DNA of 64,000 nucleotides. It comes from Amborella trichopoda (Eukaryota; Streptophyta; Magnoliopsida; Amborellales; Amborellaceae). How positions within the stretch are numbered: position 1 is the first letter of the stretch; each line of letters begins with the position of its first letter. The position numbers and the translations under genes are program-made. The notes under the pieces are model-generated. The model did not search any database. It was given only the letters and a program-made list of their open reading frames with translations, and was not told where the DNA came from. Shown in pieces: positions 23,338 through 34,650 of the stretch. The stretch is from contig NW_006496564.1 of the NCBI RefSeq assembly GCF_000471905.2, positions 1,699,630 to 1,763,629 on the forward strand. Direction: 5' to 3'.

Positions 23338-23639
23338 AAAAGAAAGACATACGCGGCGCTAAGCATCATCACTCGTGTCATAAGGGACTCAGGCACGACC
23401 TGACCCACCACTTGGGGAAGGGCCTGATTCAGTGTCCTTGTCAAACAATGAGGAAAGGAATGCCATGCACGGCAATGAGCATCGTCGTGCACAACATCGG
23501 GAAGGGGAAACTTGGATAGAGGCCTGGCCCGCTGCTCGGGTAAAGGCCCGACTCACTGTACATGTTTCCAGAGGATAAGGGAAGAATGAGAATGTCATGC
23601 CTGACGATGGGTATCGCCATGCATGACTAGAGAGGAGAG

Positions 23640-24010
23640 AGAAAAGAAATAACAGGGAGAGAGAAAAGAAATAACAGGGTGAGAGAAAGAAAGTAGAAAG
23701 AGAAGAAAGAAAGTAGAAAGAGAAAGAAAGTAGAAAGAGGGTTTAGAGAAGATAAATAAGAAAGAAAAGTAGAAAGAGAAGGAAGGAGAAGATTAAGAAA
23801 GATGGGGAATAAGAAAAGAAAGAAAGCAAAGAGAAAAGAGGAAAGAAGAAGAAGAGAGAGAAAAAGAGAGAGACATGCACGACAATGGTGACTATTGTAC
23901 ATGTTTGAGATGAAGATGAGAGAGACAGAGAGAAGAAGAGGAAGAGAGAGAAAAAAGAAAGAGAGAGAAAAAGGAGAAGAGAGAAAGAAAGAAAGAGGAG
24001 AGAGAAATTC
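23640..24010. repeat. GA-rich (polypurine) tract
   Basis: Mostly AAGAAAGAAAGTAGAAAGAG and similar, with one hairpin-type core (CATGCACGACAATGGTGACT, near 23,873). It ends abruptly at the junction with integrase sequence. Confidence 0.85.
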
Positions 24011-24026
24011 AAATACCCTCACTCCA

Positions 24027-24390
24027 TGTTGCTATACATCAGGGACTAGCTGAAGATGAGAGGGTCAGGCTTCGTTACCAAGGGTTGGATGCCCTTGATG
24101 AAAAGAGACTAGAGGCCCAACAGAGCCTCAAGCTCAATCAAGGAAGAATGAAGAGAACCTTTGACAAGTCTGTCAAGGTTCGTTCATTCGCTCGTGGGGA
24201 CTTAGTCTTAGTAGTTAAGAGACCGATCATCATGCACGGCCTTCGCAAAGGAAAGTTCTAGCCTAAGTGGGAAGGTCAATTCGTAATCAAGAAGGTTACA
24301 CCACGTGGGGCCTATGTACTGACGAACTCTGATGGAGAAGAGGTGATGCCCCCTATCAACGGGCGATATTTAAAGATGTATTATCCCTAA
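24027..24390 (+). mobile_element. Element C integrase C-terminal part (fossil)
   Basis: Plus-strand coding relic with the phrases LDALDEKRLEAQQSLKLNQG, ARGDLVLVVKRPIIMHG, PKWEGQFVI and PPINGRYLKMYYP, closing in a terminal stop. It is the same segment as the integrase end of element A (6.19-6.5 kb, with KRPIITHGG and GKFEPK) and fits the DNA-binding tail of gypsy integrases. Confidence 0.85.
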
Positions 24391-26221
24391 CATGGCGATA
24401 AAGCACGGTGTATACAAAAAAATAATATAAATGAAGACGAGAAACATCAAGCCAACTAAAAGGAAATTCATTTCTTTCATTGAATTAGAAAAAGTTGCAA
24501 CTTACAACCGAAGGCCCATTATCAGGGTTACAAAGCTCTTGCATCTGAAGATAACAGGACGGTTACAAACCAAAGATGGCGGTGTTGCTCTTGCATCTGA
24601 GGATAAGAGGACAGTTTTAGGCCAAAAGATTAAGCCAACCACTTTCGAGTCAAGTTCAATTCATCTGACGAGTATATCAAATATACAAGGTAGACTCTCT
24701 AGCAAGGAACTGGCCTATGAGAGAGAGCGTACCCTGTTCACAATGGATGCCCTTCCATAGAACAACATGGACTTCACAGCTGTGCTAGAGGACTTGGCTT
24801 CCACCATACCACGGTGGCATGGCCTCCCCGTTTGCCATACCCCCACAAGACGTCGTCGTCCGAGGTCATCGTCATGCGCAACACAATGTTCTGTCCTATC
24901 ATCACCATGGGCAGGTTAATGTTGTGTGAGACTATCGTCACGAGCCTCATACCCCCAAACATGGCTATCACCGCATATGACCCATGGATGTACAAAGACG
25001 GTGCCGCATGCAGCTTAATGTCATGCACGACTTTGAAGTACTTTGGTTCCTGTTGTTACCAATTACTGAGGGACATTGACTCCCATGTCTCTTCGGTTCC
25101 CCGACCTGTTGCCCCCCTCCGACAGTCCACCTTCTTGCTCCCTTCACCTTCCCCGCAATCCTTCGGGCTTCGTTGGAAACACATCTCCGATCGTCGGGAT
25201 CCCTCGGCTGACCCTACTCTTTCCCCTACCGACGTGGCTTCCTCATGTCAGAAACACCCTTCCACCCAACGGCTATTTTTTTCGCCTTTTCGGATGGCTG
25301 GAAATATCGTGGAAAACACCGGGAAAACCTCTCCCACCTCCTGCTTGTTATCGAAGTTAGTGAAAACCACCAGAAGTCCTCAAAAGACTTCCCTGAGACC
25401 CGACGGATTGCCCTTCGCCTCTTTTTTTTTTCCCACTTCAGCAGTCCACCAAAGCTAGCCGAAATTCTGCTAAAATTTCGGTGAACTCAATGCAGCCCCT
25501 TCTCCCTCTCCTCCAACAATCAGATAGCTGAAAAAGCCCTCTGAGCTCTCTATGACCTCCCCTTCAGCAGCAGAATGACCGGAGAAGCACTTGAACTCCG
25601 GTATAGCACCTTTGCAAATTATGTCAAGGCCCCGAGAGATCCTCTTCCTTGCTCAGAAAGCTTCGATGCTGACCGAAAACTGTTTGCAAGCATGCTACGA
25701 AGCCTCACACCTCCTGAAGTTCGCCAGAAAAATCCCTAAGGACCTTTCTCTGCAAATTTTGGCAGGAAGTGCTTGCCGGAAAACCCTCTCCAAGAGCTTT
25801 GGCTCTCCCCAGCTCTTGATGGCGATAACGTCAGGCCAGGATGGCCAAGCCTGAGACCCGAAGTAGCATCGCCGCATGCCTCGTCAAGACTTTGTCTAGA
25901 GGACTAGTGCCGCACGCTTCATTAAGAAGGTTGTCATCGCGCATCTCGTCCAAGGACTACCACCCAGCGCTTCATCAGGAGGCTATTGTCGCACACCCTG
26001 TTAAGGAGTTACCAAGGGCTATTGCCACGTGCTTCACCAAGGGACCTGATGCCATCATCTAGGTCTAATGTTGCACTTAGCATCATACATAGGCCTTGGC
26101 GCTCCCCTTCGGACCATCGGCCCACACCCTCAAAAAGTTCATTCCCTACACCACAATCTCGCCCCTCAGTGAGCCCAGTTTTTGGTAATGACTCTATTCC
26201 TCATGGAGTCGCTTCCCGCAT
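24391..26221 (+). mobile_element. Element C 3' region, unrecognised
   Basis: Open frames exist on both strands (plus 24,431-24,760 and 24,814-25,458; minus 24,774-25,028), none with a domain I know. The minus frame (YIHGSYAVIAMFGG, VSHNINLPMVMIG) looks more protein-like than its surroundings. In this family an antisense unit can lie here, so it could be the relic of one. From about 25,860 to 26,060 phrases like GCCGCACGCTTCATTAAGA recur every 30-40 bases as a degenerate minisatellite. Confidence 0.4.
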
Positions 26222-27480
26222 GGTCCATGCTGCATGACCTTAAACTGCACCGCCATGGTCCGCACTGCTTGACCTTAAACTTCACCTCCATAGTCCACGC
26301 TGAATGACCTTAAACTACACTGCCATGGTCCGCGCTGCATGACCTTAAACTGCACTGCCATGTTCCGCACTACATGACCTTAAACTACATCATCATGGTC
26401 TGCGCTGCATGACCTTTAACTACACCGCCCCTGTCCAAGCTGCATGACCCTAAACTGCATAGCCATAGTCCTTGTCTCACGACTCAAAATTGTATGACCA
26501 TGGTCCAAATTGTAAGACCTTAAACTATAGTGGAGGTCTAATTGCACAACCTCAAACTGCAAAGTCCTTGTCACATAACTTTAAACTTACGACCATGGTC
26601 CAGCTGTGTGACCTTAAACCATAGTGCAAGTCCTGGCCGCATGACATTAAAAGGCTTAGCACCATGGTCCAAACTATATGACCCTAAACTGTAGTGGAGG
26701 TCTAGTTGCACGACCACAAACTGCATGGTCGTAGCTGTATGACTTTAAACTGCAGCGCCATGGTCCGAGCTACAAGAACCTAAAACTGTAAACGTGTAGC
26801 ACGCCGAATGGTCCATACGCATAACTCCAACTAGACCCCCAATGGAGTTAGATGCATGTAAGGGTCATACTCATCCCATCATCTCTAGAGAGTGAGAGAC
26901 ATCCTTCCTTCAACCCACGGTGGGGTTCATCCGTGCCCTGGCCTCTCGGAGTTCCATGCACACTGATATTCATTATCCCTGTGGATTCACACTGGCCCTC
27001 CTAATCCCCAATGAAGCCTTTCTCGTTAACTACCCCTCGTAGGGTCACCACCTTCATCTACATCTCTTCACATGTGGATAGCCTTAACTATTTTTATCTC
27101 AAGGGAATCAGATTGCTATCCATATACCTACCCCTCGTGCAACCCTATTGACATGATGACTCGTACAAGGTCCATGCTGCATGACCTTAAACTACATAGC
27201 CACAGTCCAAACTATATGACCATAAACTGTAGCTGATGTCTAGTTGCACGACTTTAAACAGCATGGTCTATGCTGCATGACCTTAAATTGCATAGCCATG
27301 GTCCAAACTATATGACCATAAACTATAGCGGATGTCTAGTTGCATGACCTTAAACTGTATGGTCCCAATTGCATGACTTTAAACTGTGTGACCATGGTCC
27401 AAGCTATATGACCTTAAACCATAGTACATGTCCTGGCCGCATGACATTAAACTGCTTCGCCCAGGCCCAGGAGGCACGAC
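26222..27480. repeat. 35-bp minisatellite (TGACCTTAAACTGCA...CCATGGTCC)
   Basis: GACCTTAAAC-type starts fall at 26,236, 26,271, 26,306, 26,341, 26,376, 26,411, 26,446, 26,481 and 26,516: an exact 35-bp step for eight intervals, with drifting copies to 26,790. After an interruption of other 3'-region sequence (about 26,800-27,170) the unit returns until 27,480. It is the reverse orientation of the array at 5.9-6.18 kb. Confidence 0.9.
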
Positions 27481-28390
27481 CTTAAAGACGCCCCATGTGC
27501 ACGCACACCTCCCTTTTTGCGTGCATCTTCACTCATGTCTTCCTTAACCAGCCCATTGGTGTGTGCATACCCTCTTTTTCTTCTCTCCAGTGAGCCTACC
27601 TAGGGCCATATGCCCTTTTCATGCATCACCACCCACGTCTTCCCCAGCCAGCCCATTTGTGTGCATGGGCCACTTACACCACTTCCATTGCCTCCCCAAT
27701 GAGTCTACGTATGCGCACACACCCTTTTACGTACATCGCCACGCATGTCTTCCCTAGCCAGCCCATTCGTGTGTGTGGGCCACCTTCACCATCTTTCATC
27801 TCATTCCTCAGTAAGTCTTACCCATGCTCATCAAATGGCAAGTGGGTCACCACTTTTCACCTACCATCCAATCAACTCTCTACAGGTAACTTCATGCCAC
27901 CTTCCTAAGTGAGTCAAAGTCACCCCCAGACTCACTATATGGCCTCTAATGATTGCCATTCATTACCGCTACGGTCCAGCTGATATAGTTCACATCCTAG
28001 CCACATGACGTTAAAAGGCTTCTCATAGGTCTCGAAGGCACGACACAAAAACACGCCTTCTCTCAAAAAAAAATGGCCATGGTGTACATCTGGACAAGGG
28101 AACACCATGAGCAAAAATGATGGACAGGCATAGTCACGAAACCATGAGTAAGAGAGTTCCATGGAAAAATAAACTTAGCCATAGTGAAAACCCCAATAGG
28201 GCACTGTGAGAAAAAATAGATGAAAAGGGTGGACATGACCACAAAGTCATGGGTAAAAGAGCCCGAAAATAATGGAAATTGGTGAAAGTCGTCTTCATAG
28301 CGCCACTTCCTCTATTCAAGTGAAAACCCGTGAAAGGGTGTTTGGACCGACAAAGAAGGTTGACGCATTCCACAGTCTCAGCTGACAGCC
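27481..28390. mobile_element. Element C 3' region, inverted counterpart of 33.2-33.9 kb
   Basis: The complement of 28,070-28,160 (ACTCATGGTTTCG..., CCCTTGTCCAGATGTACACC) matches 33,290-33,380 of element B in order, and CCTTTTAACGTCATGTGG occurs in both. This is shared 3' untranslated sequence; no coding potential is supported. Confidence 0.55.
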
Positions 28391-28620
28391 CAGTTTCCAC
28401 AGCTCGTCAGGGAGTGAGAGCCTCATAAGATCTCCCCAGTTTCTACCGCTCGTCAAGGAGTGAGAGCCTCATAAGATCTCCCAGTTTTCACTGCTCATCA
28501 GGGAGTGAGAGCCTCATAAGATCTCCCCAGTTTCCACACCTCGTCAGGGAGTGAGAGCCTCATAAGATCTCCCCAGTTTCCATAGCTCGTCAGGGAGTGA
28601 AAGCCTCATAAGATCTCCCC
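28391..28620. repeat. 46-bp tandem repeat, 5 units
   Basis: CAGTTTCCAC or close variants occur at 28,391, 28,437, 28,482, 28,528, 28,574 and 28,620 (CAGTT), steps of 46, 45, 46, 46 and 46. Each unit carries AGTGAGAGCCTCATAAGATC almost unchanged, so the array is young compared with its surroundings. It lies about 450 bases before the LTR start. Confidence 0.95.
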
Positions 28621-28980
28621 AGTTCAGCAACAACAAGAGTCCTTGAGGGTGAGGATGATGACGAAAAGATCCCTCCAAAAATGCTAAGGACCATTACGAA
28701 GGCACAAAACTGACAAGGCCAAGGTTGCCATAGGATTCAGGGTACGTCTCACCAAAGCCCTCTAGCCAACAGGGGACCAAACTTTCGGGACGGGCCAGAA
28801 GCCCCCGACTAGACTCCGCTAGACGAGACCTATAGGGATATCCTGAGCATCAAAGGCAAACTTGGTGTAGCAGTAAACAGTGCCCACCAGAGGTTCGTAG
28901 CATTTGGCCTTCAAAAATTCCTTGTTCTGTATGAGGAGGTCTTGATAAAGGCCTCATGCTCCAGAACTACGGATAGTCCC

Positions 28981-29917
28981 TTGAGGGTGAGGAATTCGAC
29001 AAGATCCCTAAAAATTCCTGAATGATTGCACTTCTTGAGTCTCTCGAAGCACAACATTCAGTGGGGCATGCTGTTGGAAGGTATTTTTATCAACATGAGG
29101 CCCCCGCTCAATAAAGGCCTAGCAAGTAAGGAAAATTTTTACGCTCTCAAAACAGCCCTAGAACTAGCCAAGATCTTCATAAGGTCTCTCAAAAATCACC
29201 TACCAAGTTTCGTCGCAATCCAACATGTCTAAGGCAGTGCAGATTGAAAAACAGTTCTGGCATAATCGGCCTCTAGCACCCTGAAACGGACCTCTATAAC
29301 TAGAGGTACATTTCAACATCTCAGACTACTATGGGGACCACCACCATTGGATCCGGCACGGTTGAAAACCCCCAGGGGTCAAGTTTCAGCCCAAACGGAC
29401 ACTCTAGGAAGAAGTTATAGTCGAAAGAGTAAAACGGGAAAAGCCTTCCCTTGAGGGTGAGGAATTCGACAAGATCCCTAAAAATTCCTGAATGATTGCA
29501 CTTCTTGAGTCTCTCGAAGCACAACATTCAGTGGGGCATACTGTTGGAAGGTATTTTTATCAACATGAGGCCCCCGCTCAATAAAGGCCTAGCAAGTAAG
29601 GGAAATTTTTACGCTCTCAAAACAGCCCTAGAACTAGCCAAGATCTTCATGAGGTCTCTCAAAAATCACCTGCCAAGTTTCGTCGCAATCCAACATGTCT
29701 AAGGCAGTGCAGATTGAAAAACAGTTCTGGCATAATCGGCTTCTAGCACCCTGAAACGGACCTCTATAACTAGAGGTACATTTCAACATCTCAGACTACT
29801 ATGGGGACCATCACCATTGGATCCAGCACGGTTGAAAACCCCCAGGGTCAAGTTTCAGCCCAAACGGACACTCCAAGAAGAAGTTATAGGCAAAAGAGTA
29901 AAACAGGAAAAGCCACA
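28981..29917. repeat. 470-bp tandem duplication spanning the LTR start
   Basis: TTGAGGGTGAGGAATTCGAC starts at 28,981 and 29,451, and the copies stay aligned through the LTR start (TGTTGGAAGG at 29,072 and 29,542) to AGTAAAAC-GGAAAAGCC. By eye they differ at about a dozen positions in some 467 (near 2-3%), mostly transitions. The junctions share TCCC, so the event looks like slippage or unequal exchange with short homology. Confidence 0.95.
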
Positions 29918-30717
29918 CGCTTTTCCCGTGCAGCCACCCTACCACACTACGCTATTGAAGGGACAGTCACAAGTAGTCACTTTCGACACTCATATCTCAT
30001 TCGTCCAAAATCGGATCATGCTCAAATTTGTTGAGCATGTTCCTAGTCAAGACGAGCGATTCGATATGTGGCACGCCTCATGACGATATCCGAGCACGAA
30101 GAAAAGCTAGAGAGAAGTTGTTGATCTGTGAAGAAAGCGCAGGAAACTCAGCAACATCGTACCTCACTCGAGCGGCCAAATCATGCCGCTGTGAGCCCGA
30201 TCGATGCGAGACTAAATCCATTACGGGCGTAAGGTTTCTGGCCATCTCTGACCCGAACCCCGTACAAACATCTAAAATTTGGGACTTGCAAAACCTTCAT
30301 TTGACCGCGGAACCGAGCTATGTTTTGTGCCCCGTGATCGTAGCGGCATGCTTAGTGTGATTCAGCGAAGAAACACAGAAAAATATCAAGGAACGAACAC
30401 CTATCAATTCGAAGTTTCAAGATCTACCCAAAAACACGATCCATAGCTCGAAGTTAGTGTCACCGATCGTCATGCCGAGCCCTACAAGAAAACAATCATC
30501 TTACGATCAACCAGGCATCAGAACGACCCCAGATCAGCCATGCAAGAACACGTAAGTCCTAGGGCAACACAAGGACTGTTTTGGAATTCCACAACTTGTT
30601 AGGAAGGGGCAAATCTGTCATTTTGCACCCTATTTTTTAATTTCTTTTAATTCAATTTAATCTTAATTTCTAGTAATTAGGGTTACTTTTGATCATCCAC
30701 CCATGTTTGGGGAACAC

Positions 30718-30729
30718 TTCTATATAAAT
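30718..30729 (+). promoter_or_regulatory. TATA box of element C LTR
   Basis: TCTATATAAATG, followed about 60-200 bases later by the CT-rich start of R/U5. It is the plus-strand counterpart of the TATA boxes in the minus-oriented LTRs. Confidence 0.6.
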
Positions 30730-30780
30730 GTACCATCATTTTACACAGGAGAAAAGGGGGGAGATACATGCACACACAAG

Positions 30781-33210
30781 AGAGTTTTCACTTAATACAA
30801 GTTTATCTTTCTTACCATTATGGTCTTACGCTTGAGAGAGAGGGCGAGGTGAGAGAAACTTTCGACCGGTACCCCTAAGGTTGAGGTAAATCTTCTCTCT
30901 CTTCTTTTTCTTTTCTTCTTCTCTCTCTCTTCTCCCTCTTCTTCTTCTGAGTCCCTCGCGGAGGTCATGCACGGTAGTAGCGGTGTCGTGCATGCCTCTC
31001 CCTTGGTCTCACAGGTCGTGCATGGCGATGGCAGTACCATGCACAAGTCTTCTTTCTCTCAGTGAAGTCTGTAGACGGTGCTGCCCATCGCTGCCCACAG
31101 AATTAGCTTTGATATCTCGGTGAAGAACCTAGGTGAAGTGTGTTGCCACCTGCAGGAGCCTTCCTCTGTTGCGCATCTAACGTAGATGGTGATGCCTATC
31201 GCTGCCTGCTAGAGGCCCTGTAAACACCCATCGCAGTCTACGAGCTTCCTCCATGCGTCCGATGCCTATCGTCATTTTCTTTGCATCCCACATCTATCGC
31301 GTGCGGCCTAGGAGAAACCAGGAGCTAACGCCGTCCACAAGGCATGCACTGCCTCCTTGCATTGCCCACGGCGATGTCTATCAACGTCCATATTTTTATT
31401 TTCTCTTCGCCGTCTTGTTCTTTCCTCTCCACCTTTTTCTCTTCTCACTTGATTAAGGGTAGGCCTAGCCTAGCGCCGACGTGCCGACCATGGTCTCGAG
31501 TAGTACTACCGCCATGCTGGTCATGTGAACCATACCCGTCTTGCTACCACTCAAAGTTGGTGGCTTTCAATTGTCATTCTAGCCTCGCCTCTCCATCAAG
31601 TTATCGTCTCCTTTCTATCTTTCATCTAACCTTGCACTTCATCGCCTTCTCCCATGAACGTGCATTACCCTAAGACAAGGGTGGGTTCTTTTTGACCCCC
31701 TTGTCTTACAAATTAACTATAGAAGTGTTGGGCAGAAAAACAAGAGGGTTACAGGACAAGGGAGGTGATTCCGAACCAGCTCAAGCAGGTGGGGGGCTTT
31801 CTTCGTGATCTAAGAGGGCGCCCACACGAGCCAGCCCGAGTAAGTCCCGAACCCACCTAAAATTCCTCTCTCATTGGTTGGTATACATGCCCTTACCCTC
31901 AAGAAAGGTTACGAGAGAGCGATCTCAAATCCCTAGTCCACCAAAGACCCAAGACACGTGCCGCCAGATCACCTAGATCCAGAGGGCGAGATCGAGGCAC
32001 CTAACTAACATACACATAACACACAAAGAGAGAGTTTTTACTTAATAAAGTTTCTCTTTCTTCTCATTGTTGGGTCACGTATGGAGAGAGAGTAAGGTGA
32101 GAGAAACTTTTGAATCGGTAGCCTTAGGCTCAAAGTAAACTTTCTCTCTCCTCTTTTTCTTTTCTTCTTCCTCTTCTTGGTCTGAGCTCCCCTCAGAGGT
32201 CATGCACGGCAGTGGCAGTGTTGTGAAGGCCTCTCCTGTTGTCTCACAGGTCACACATGACGATGGTTGCACCATGCACGAGCCTCCTTCTCCTTCTGTT
32301 TGTCCATCTCTACCACCCGACAAGGCTTGCGGACGGCACTGCTCATCACCGTCCGCAGACGTGTCCTCAATGCCTCAGTGAAGAGTGCAGACGGCGAAAC
32401 TCATTGTTACCCGTGAGAGGTCTCCGCAATGTCTATTGTTGCATGAGAGCTTTCTTCGTGTACGCGGTGCCTATCGCCATCCGCGAGCCTCCTTTGTGCA
32501 TTCAATGCATCGTTGCTCCCCCTGCACCCCACGCCTACTGCCGTGTGCCTCATGAGAACTATTGTCGCATGCCTCGCAAATGGTTATTGTCGTGAGCTTC
32601 ACGAGAGGCTATCACCGCCCACGCAGGGGTGCACTGCCAATGCCTAGTGCCATCCGTAGTTCCCTGCTTCCCCTCATGCTACGAGCAATAGTGTCCAGCA
32701 CCGTCCAAGGGCCGTGACACTGCTACTCCACGGTCGTGGGTGGCGATGCCTAGCACCGTTAAGACCCTATCTCTCCATCATCTCTTGCCTTCTCTTCACT
32801 CTCTCCTCTTATCACTTGATTGAGGGTTGACCTACCCTAGCACTGTCATGTCGGCCTAGGTTTTGAGTAGTCTTGCCGTCGTGCTGATTCTAAGTACCAT
32901 GCCTGTCTTGCAAATTATCCATAGAAGTGTTGTGCAGAAAACCAAGGAGATTACAGGTCAAGGGAGGTGATTTCGAATCAGCCAAAGTAGCTAGGGGGCT
33001 TTTCGACGTGATTTAAGAGGGTGCCTATGCGAGCCAGTTCGAGTAAGTCCCGAACCCACCTTAAATTCCTCTCTCATCGGTTGTTATACCTGCCCTTGCT
33101 CTTGAGTAAGATTTTGAGAGAGCGATCTCAAATCCTGGGTCCGCTAGAAACCTGAGATACGTGCCACGTGATCATCTAGATCCAGAGGGCGAGATCGAGG
33201 CACCTAACCA
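30781..33210. repeat. About 1,250-bp tandem duplication of R/U5
   Basis: AGAGTTTTCACTTAAT at 30,781 recurs as AGAGTTTTTACTTAAT at 32,031. Both copies run through the CT tract, the GCACGG hairpin-type phrases, AGAAGTGTTG-GCAGAAAA and GGGCGAGATCGAGGCACCTAAC, ending at 32,007 and 33,210. Divergence is clearly higher than in the 470-bp duplication. Confidence 0.85.
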
Positions 33211-34640
33211 CCATGTCCACCCTTATTCTTCCATTTTTACTAACGGTTCCCTTTCGGATTTTCATCATGCTAGGGTTTTTATTTTACTAAACTGTCTTAC
33301 TCATGGTTTAGGAACCATGTCCATCCGTCATTTTTACTCATGGCTTTCCCTTGTCCAAATATACATCATGCCCATTATTATTATTTTTCTTTTTTTTTGT
33401 TTTTTTTTTTGTTGAAGATGTGTTTATGGTCATGCCTTCGGGACCTGTGCGAAGCCTTTTAACGTCATGTGGTCAGGACGTATACTACAGTTTAAGGTCA
33501 TACAACTAGACCATAGTGGAGATGGGTGGTAGTCTGTTGAGGTCATGGAGTGAGTATGGTGGTGGTTTGACTCACTTTGGGGAGATGGCATGAGGCTGCT
33601 TATGAAAGATGGATGATGTACGGATGGAAGATGGAAAGTTCTGACCCACTAGCTGACGACGAGTATGGATGGCGGGATGGCTCGCCGTTTGTGCGAGCGG
33701 GTGAGACTCACTAGGGAATGATGAATGGTAATGAAGGAAGGTGGATTTACTGGGGAGTTGATGAAGGTGGTGTGTGCACATGGACGGGTTGGTTAGGGCA
33801 GACGGGCATGAAGACGCATGTAAAGGGTGCATGCACATGTTTGGGGGCGTGTTTAAGGTCATGCAGCATGGACCATGGCTGTGGGTTGCCACATAAGTGA
33901 AGCTTCATGGAGAATAGAAGAATGGATGACAATCTGACTCCCTGGGGAAACACAAGGAGAGAGCTTAGAGGAGATGGTAACCCAATGAGTGGCAAACAGA
34001 AGCGGACTTCACTGGGGGTTAGGGGGCAAGTATGGCTTCTTAATGTGAAAGATGAAATTCCATGGGGAATAGGCTTGTGGAAGTAACCCGACTCCCTGGG
34101 GATAAGATCGCTTGATGTGAGGCTGACCCACTAAGTATTGAAGGGGTAAGCATGACCTTTTTTGGCATACACCTAACTCCACTAGGGATGATGGGCTACA
34201 ACACTGGTGTAACTGCTACTGAGAATGATGGTAGAACACTCATGGCAGTGACTAAATTCAGACATGTACGGCACTAGCATGGAGTCATTAGTTGCACGAA
34301 CGAAGTTGAGCAGTCGCTGGCGCGTGACATTGGTACACGCTACCTTAGTCACAAGTGGCGTTCATCAGGGAGTTTCATGCACAACGTTAGTCACCAACTT
34401 TCACCCACGTGGTTAGCTGCCAGCGGCGTTGGTCTGAGTTCGGGCGTCGGGCTTGGGCTTGGGCTTGGGCTTGGTCCAACCCTGGTCCATTGTCGTTTGA
34501 CACTCGGCGTTGCACTGATGGCGGTAAGACTCTGTTCGCGTCTTGGGTCTGAGCCTAACCCGGTCTGGCCCATTGTCATTTGGCCTTCAGGGACCTGTCT
34601 AGTATTCCTGCTTTGTGAGGGGCACTTCGAGGAAGTATCT
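33211..34640. mobile_element. Element B 3' region with repeats
   Basis: It holds a TTTTTTTTTGTTTTTT run (33,388-33,412), single copies of the GTTTAAGGTCAT-type 35-bp unit (33,490 and 33,849), and GACTCACT-GGGGA phrases like those at 2.2-3.2 kb. A short hexamer run, (GGGCTT)4, sits at 34,445-34,474. No coding region is supported. Confidence 0.55.
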
Positions 34641-34650
34641 TCTTTATAAG
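34641..34650 (+). promoter_or_regulatory. TATA-like box ahead of the antisense unit
   Basis: TCTTTATAAGGGGG on the plus strand is the only TATA-like motif noted upstream of the PMD-like frames and lies about 1 kb before them. The interval is filled by short tandem repeats, which would make a repeat-rich 5' leader. Inferred from position only. Confidence 0.35.

Larger units (their letters stand above)
2160..24010 (-). mobile_element. Element A: fossil Ty3/gypsy, Tat-like lineage
   Basis: Read on the minus strand, parts occur in gypsy order: LTR (21.54-24.01 kb), PBS, leader, gag, a basic/proline-rich linker, protease, reverse transcriptase, integrase (to 6.19 kb), then a long repeat-rich 3' region. 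The long gag-to-protease spacing, the RVCIDFHNLND-type reverse transcriptase motif and the integrase tail with a GKFEPK motif point to the Tat (Ogre/Retand-like) branch. Two LTRs of related families are nested inside (7,582-10,519 and 16,842-18,608) and a plus-oriented LTR-like piece lies in the leader. The element is broken in many places (well over ten breaks) and looks old. No matching 3' LTR was identified, so LTR-pair dating is not possible in the window. Confidence 0.8.
21535..24010 (-). mobile_element. 5' LTR portion of element A (fossil)
   Basis: Bases 21,885-24,010 follow the B LTR (45,519-47,490) nearly phrase for phrase: GGTGCCTCGATCTTG, TCTCGAGAACCTTG, GGGCAGGTATACCAACCAATGAG, the hairpin array, then the GA tract. 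Bases 21,535-21,885 are a second, diverged copy of the U5 part, so U5 is duplicated. No TATA box of this LTR is seen in the window; the block abuts plus-strand integrase sequence at about 24,015. Confidence 0.7.
24027..33210 (+). mobile_element. Element C: fossil Tat-like gypsy, 3' part and LTR
   Basis: On the plus strand the parts present are the C-terminal part of an integrase, a 3' region with minisatellites that also occur in elements A and B, and an LTR (29,072-33,210). No gag, protease or reverse transcriptase belonging to it was found. It lies opposite in orientation to A on its left and B on its right. Broken and old; only the 3' portion is here. Confidence 0.7.
29072..33210 (+). mobile_element. 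LTR of element C (fossil)
   Basis: It starts TGTTGGAAGGTATTTTTATC and ends GAGGCACCTAACCA at 33,210, the same termini as the solo LTR at 16.8 kb. Two internal tandem duplications inflate it: 470 bp at the 5' side and about 1,250 bp in R/U5. GTGGGG lies just before the LTR start, a possible polypurine tract of a 3' LTR. No PBS follows the right end. Confidence 0.75.

Noticed and set aside
29026-29702. Two nearly identical 68-codon plus-strand frames, considered as a duplicated small gene
   Set aside because: They lie on the 470-bp tandem duplication at an LTR start; the start TGTTGGAAGG and the LTR context explain them.
33211-33215. Possible target-site duplication around the C LTR (CATGC before, CCATG after)
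   Set aside because: Only CATG is shared and it is out of register, so it is not an acceptable 5-bp duplication.
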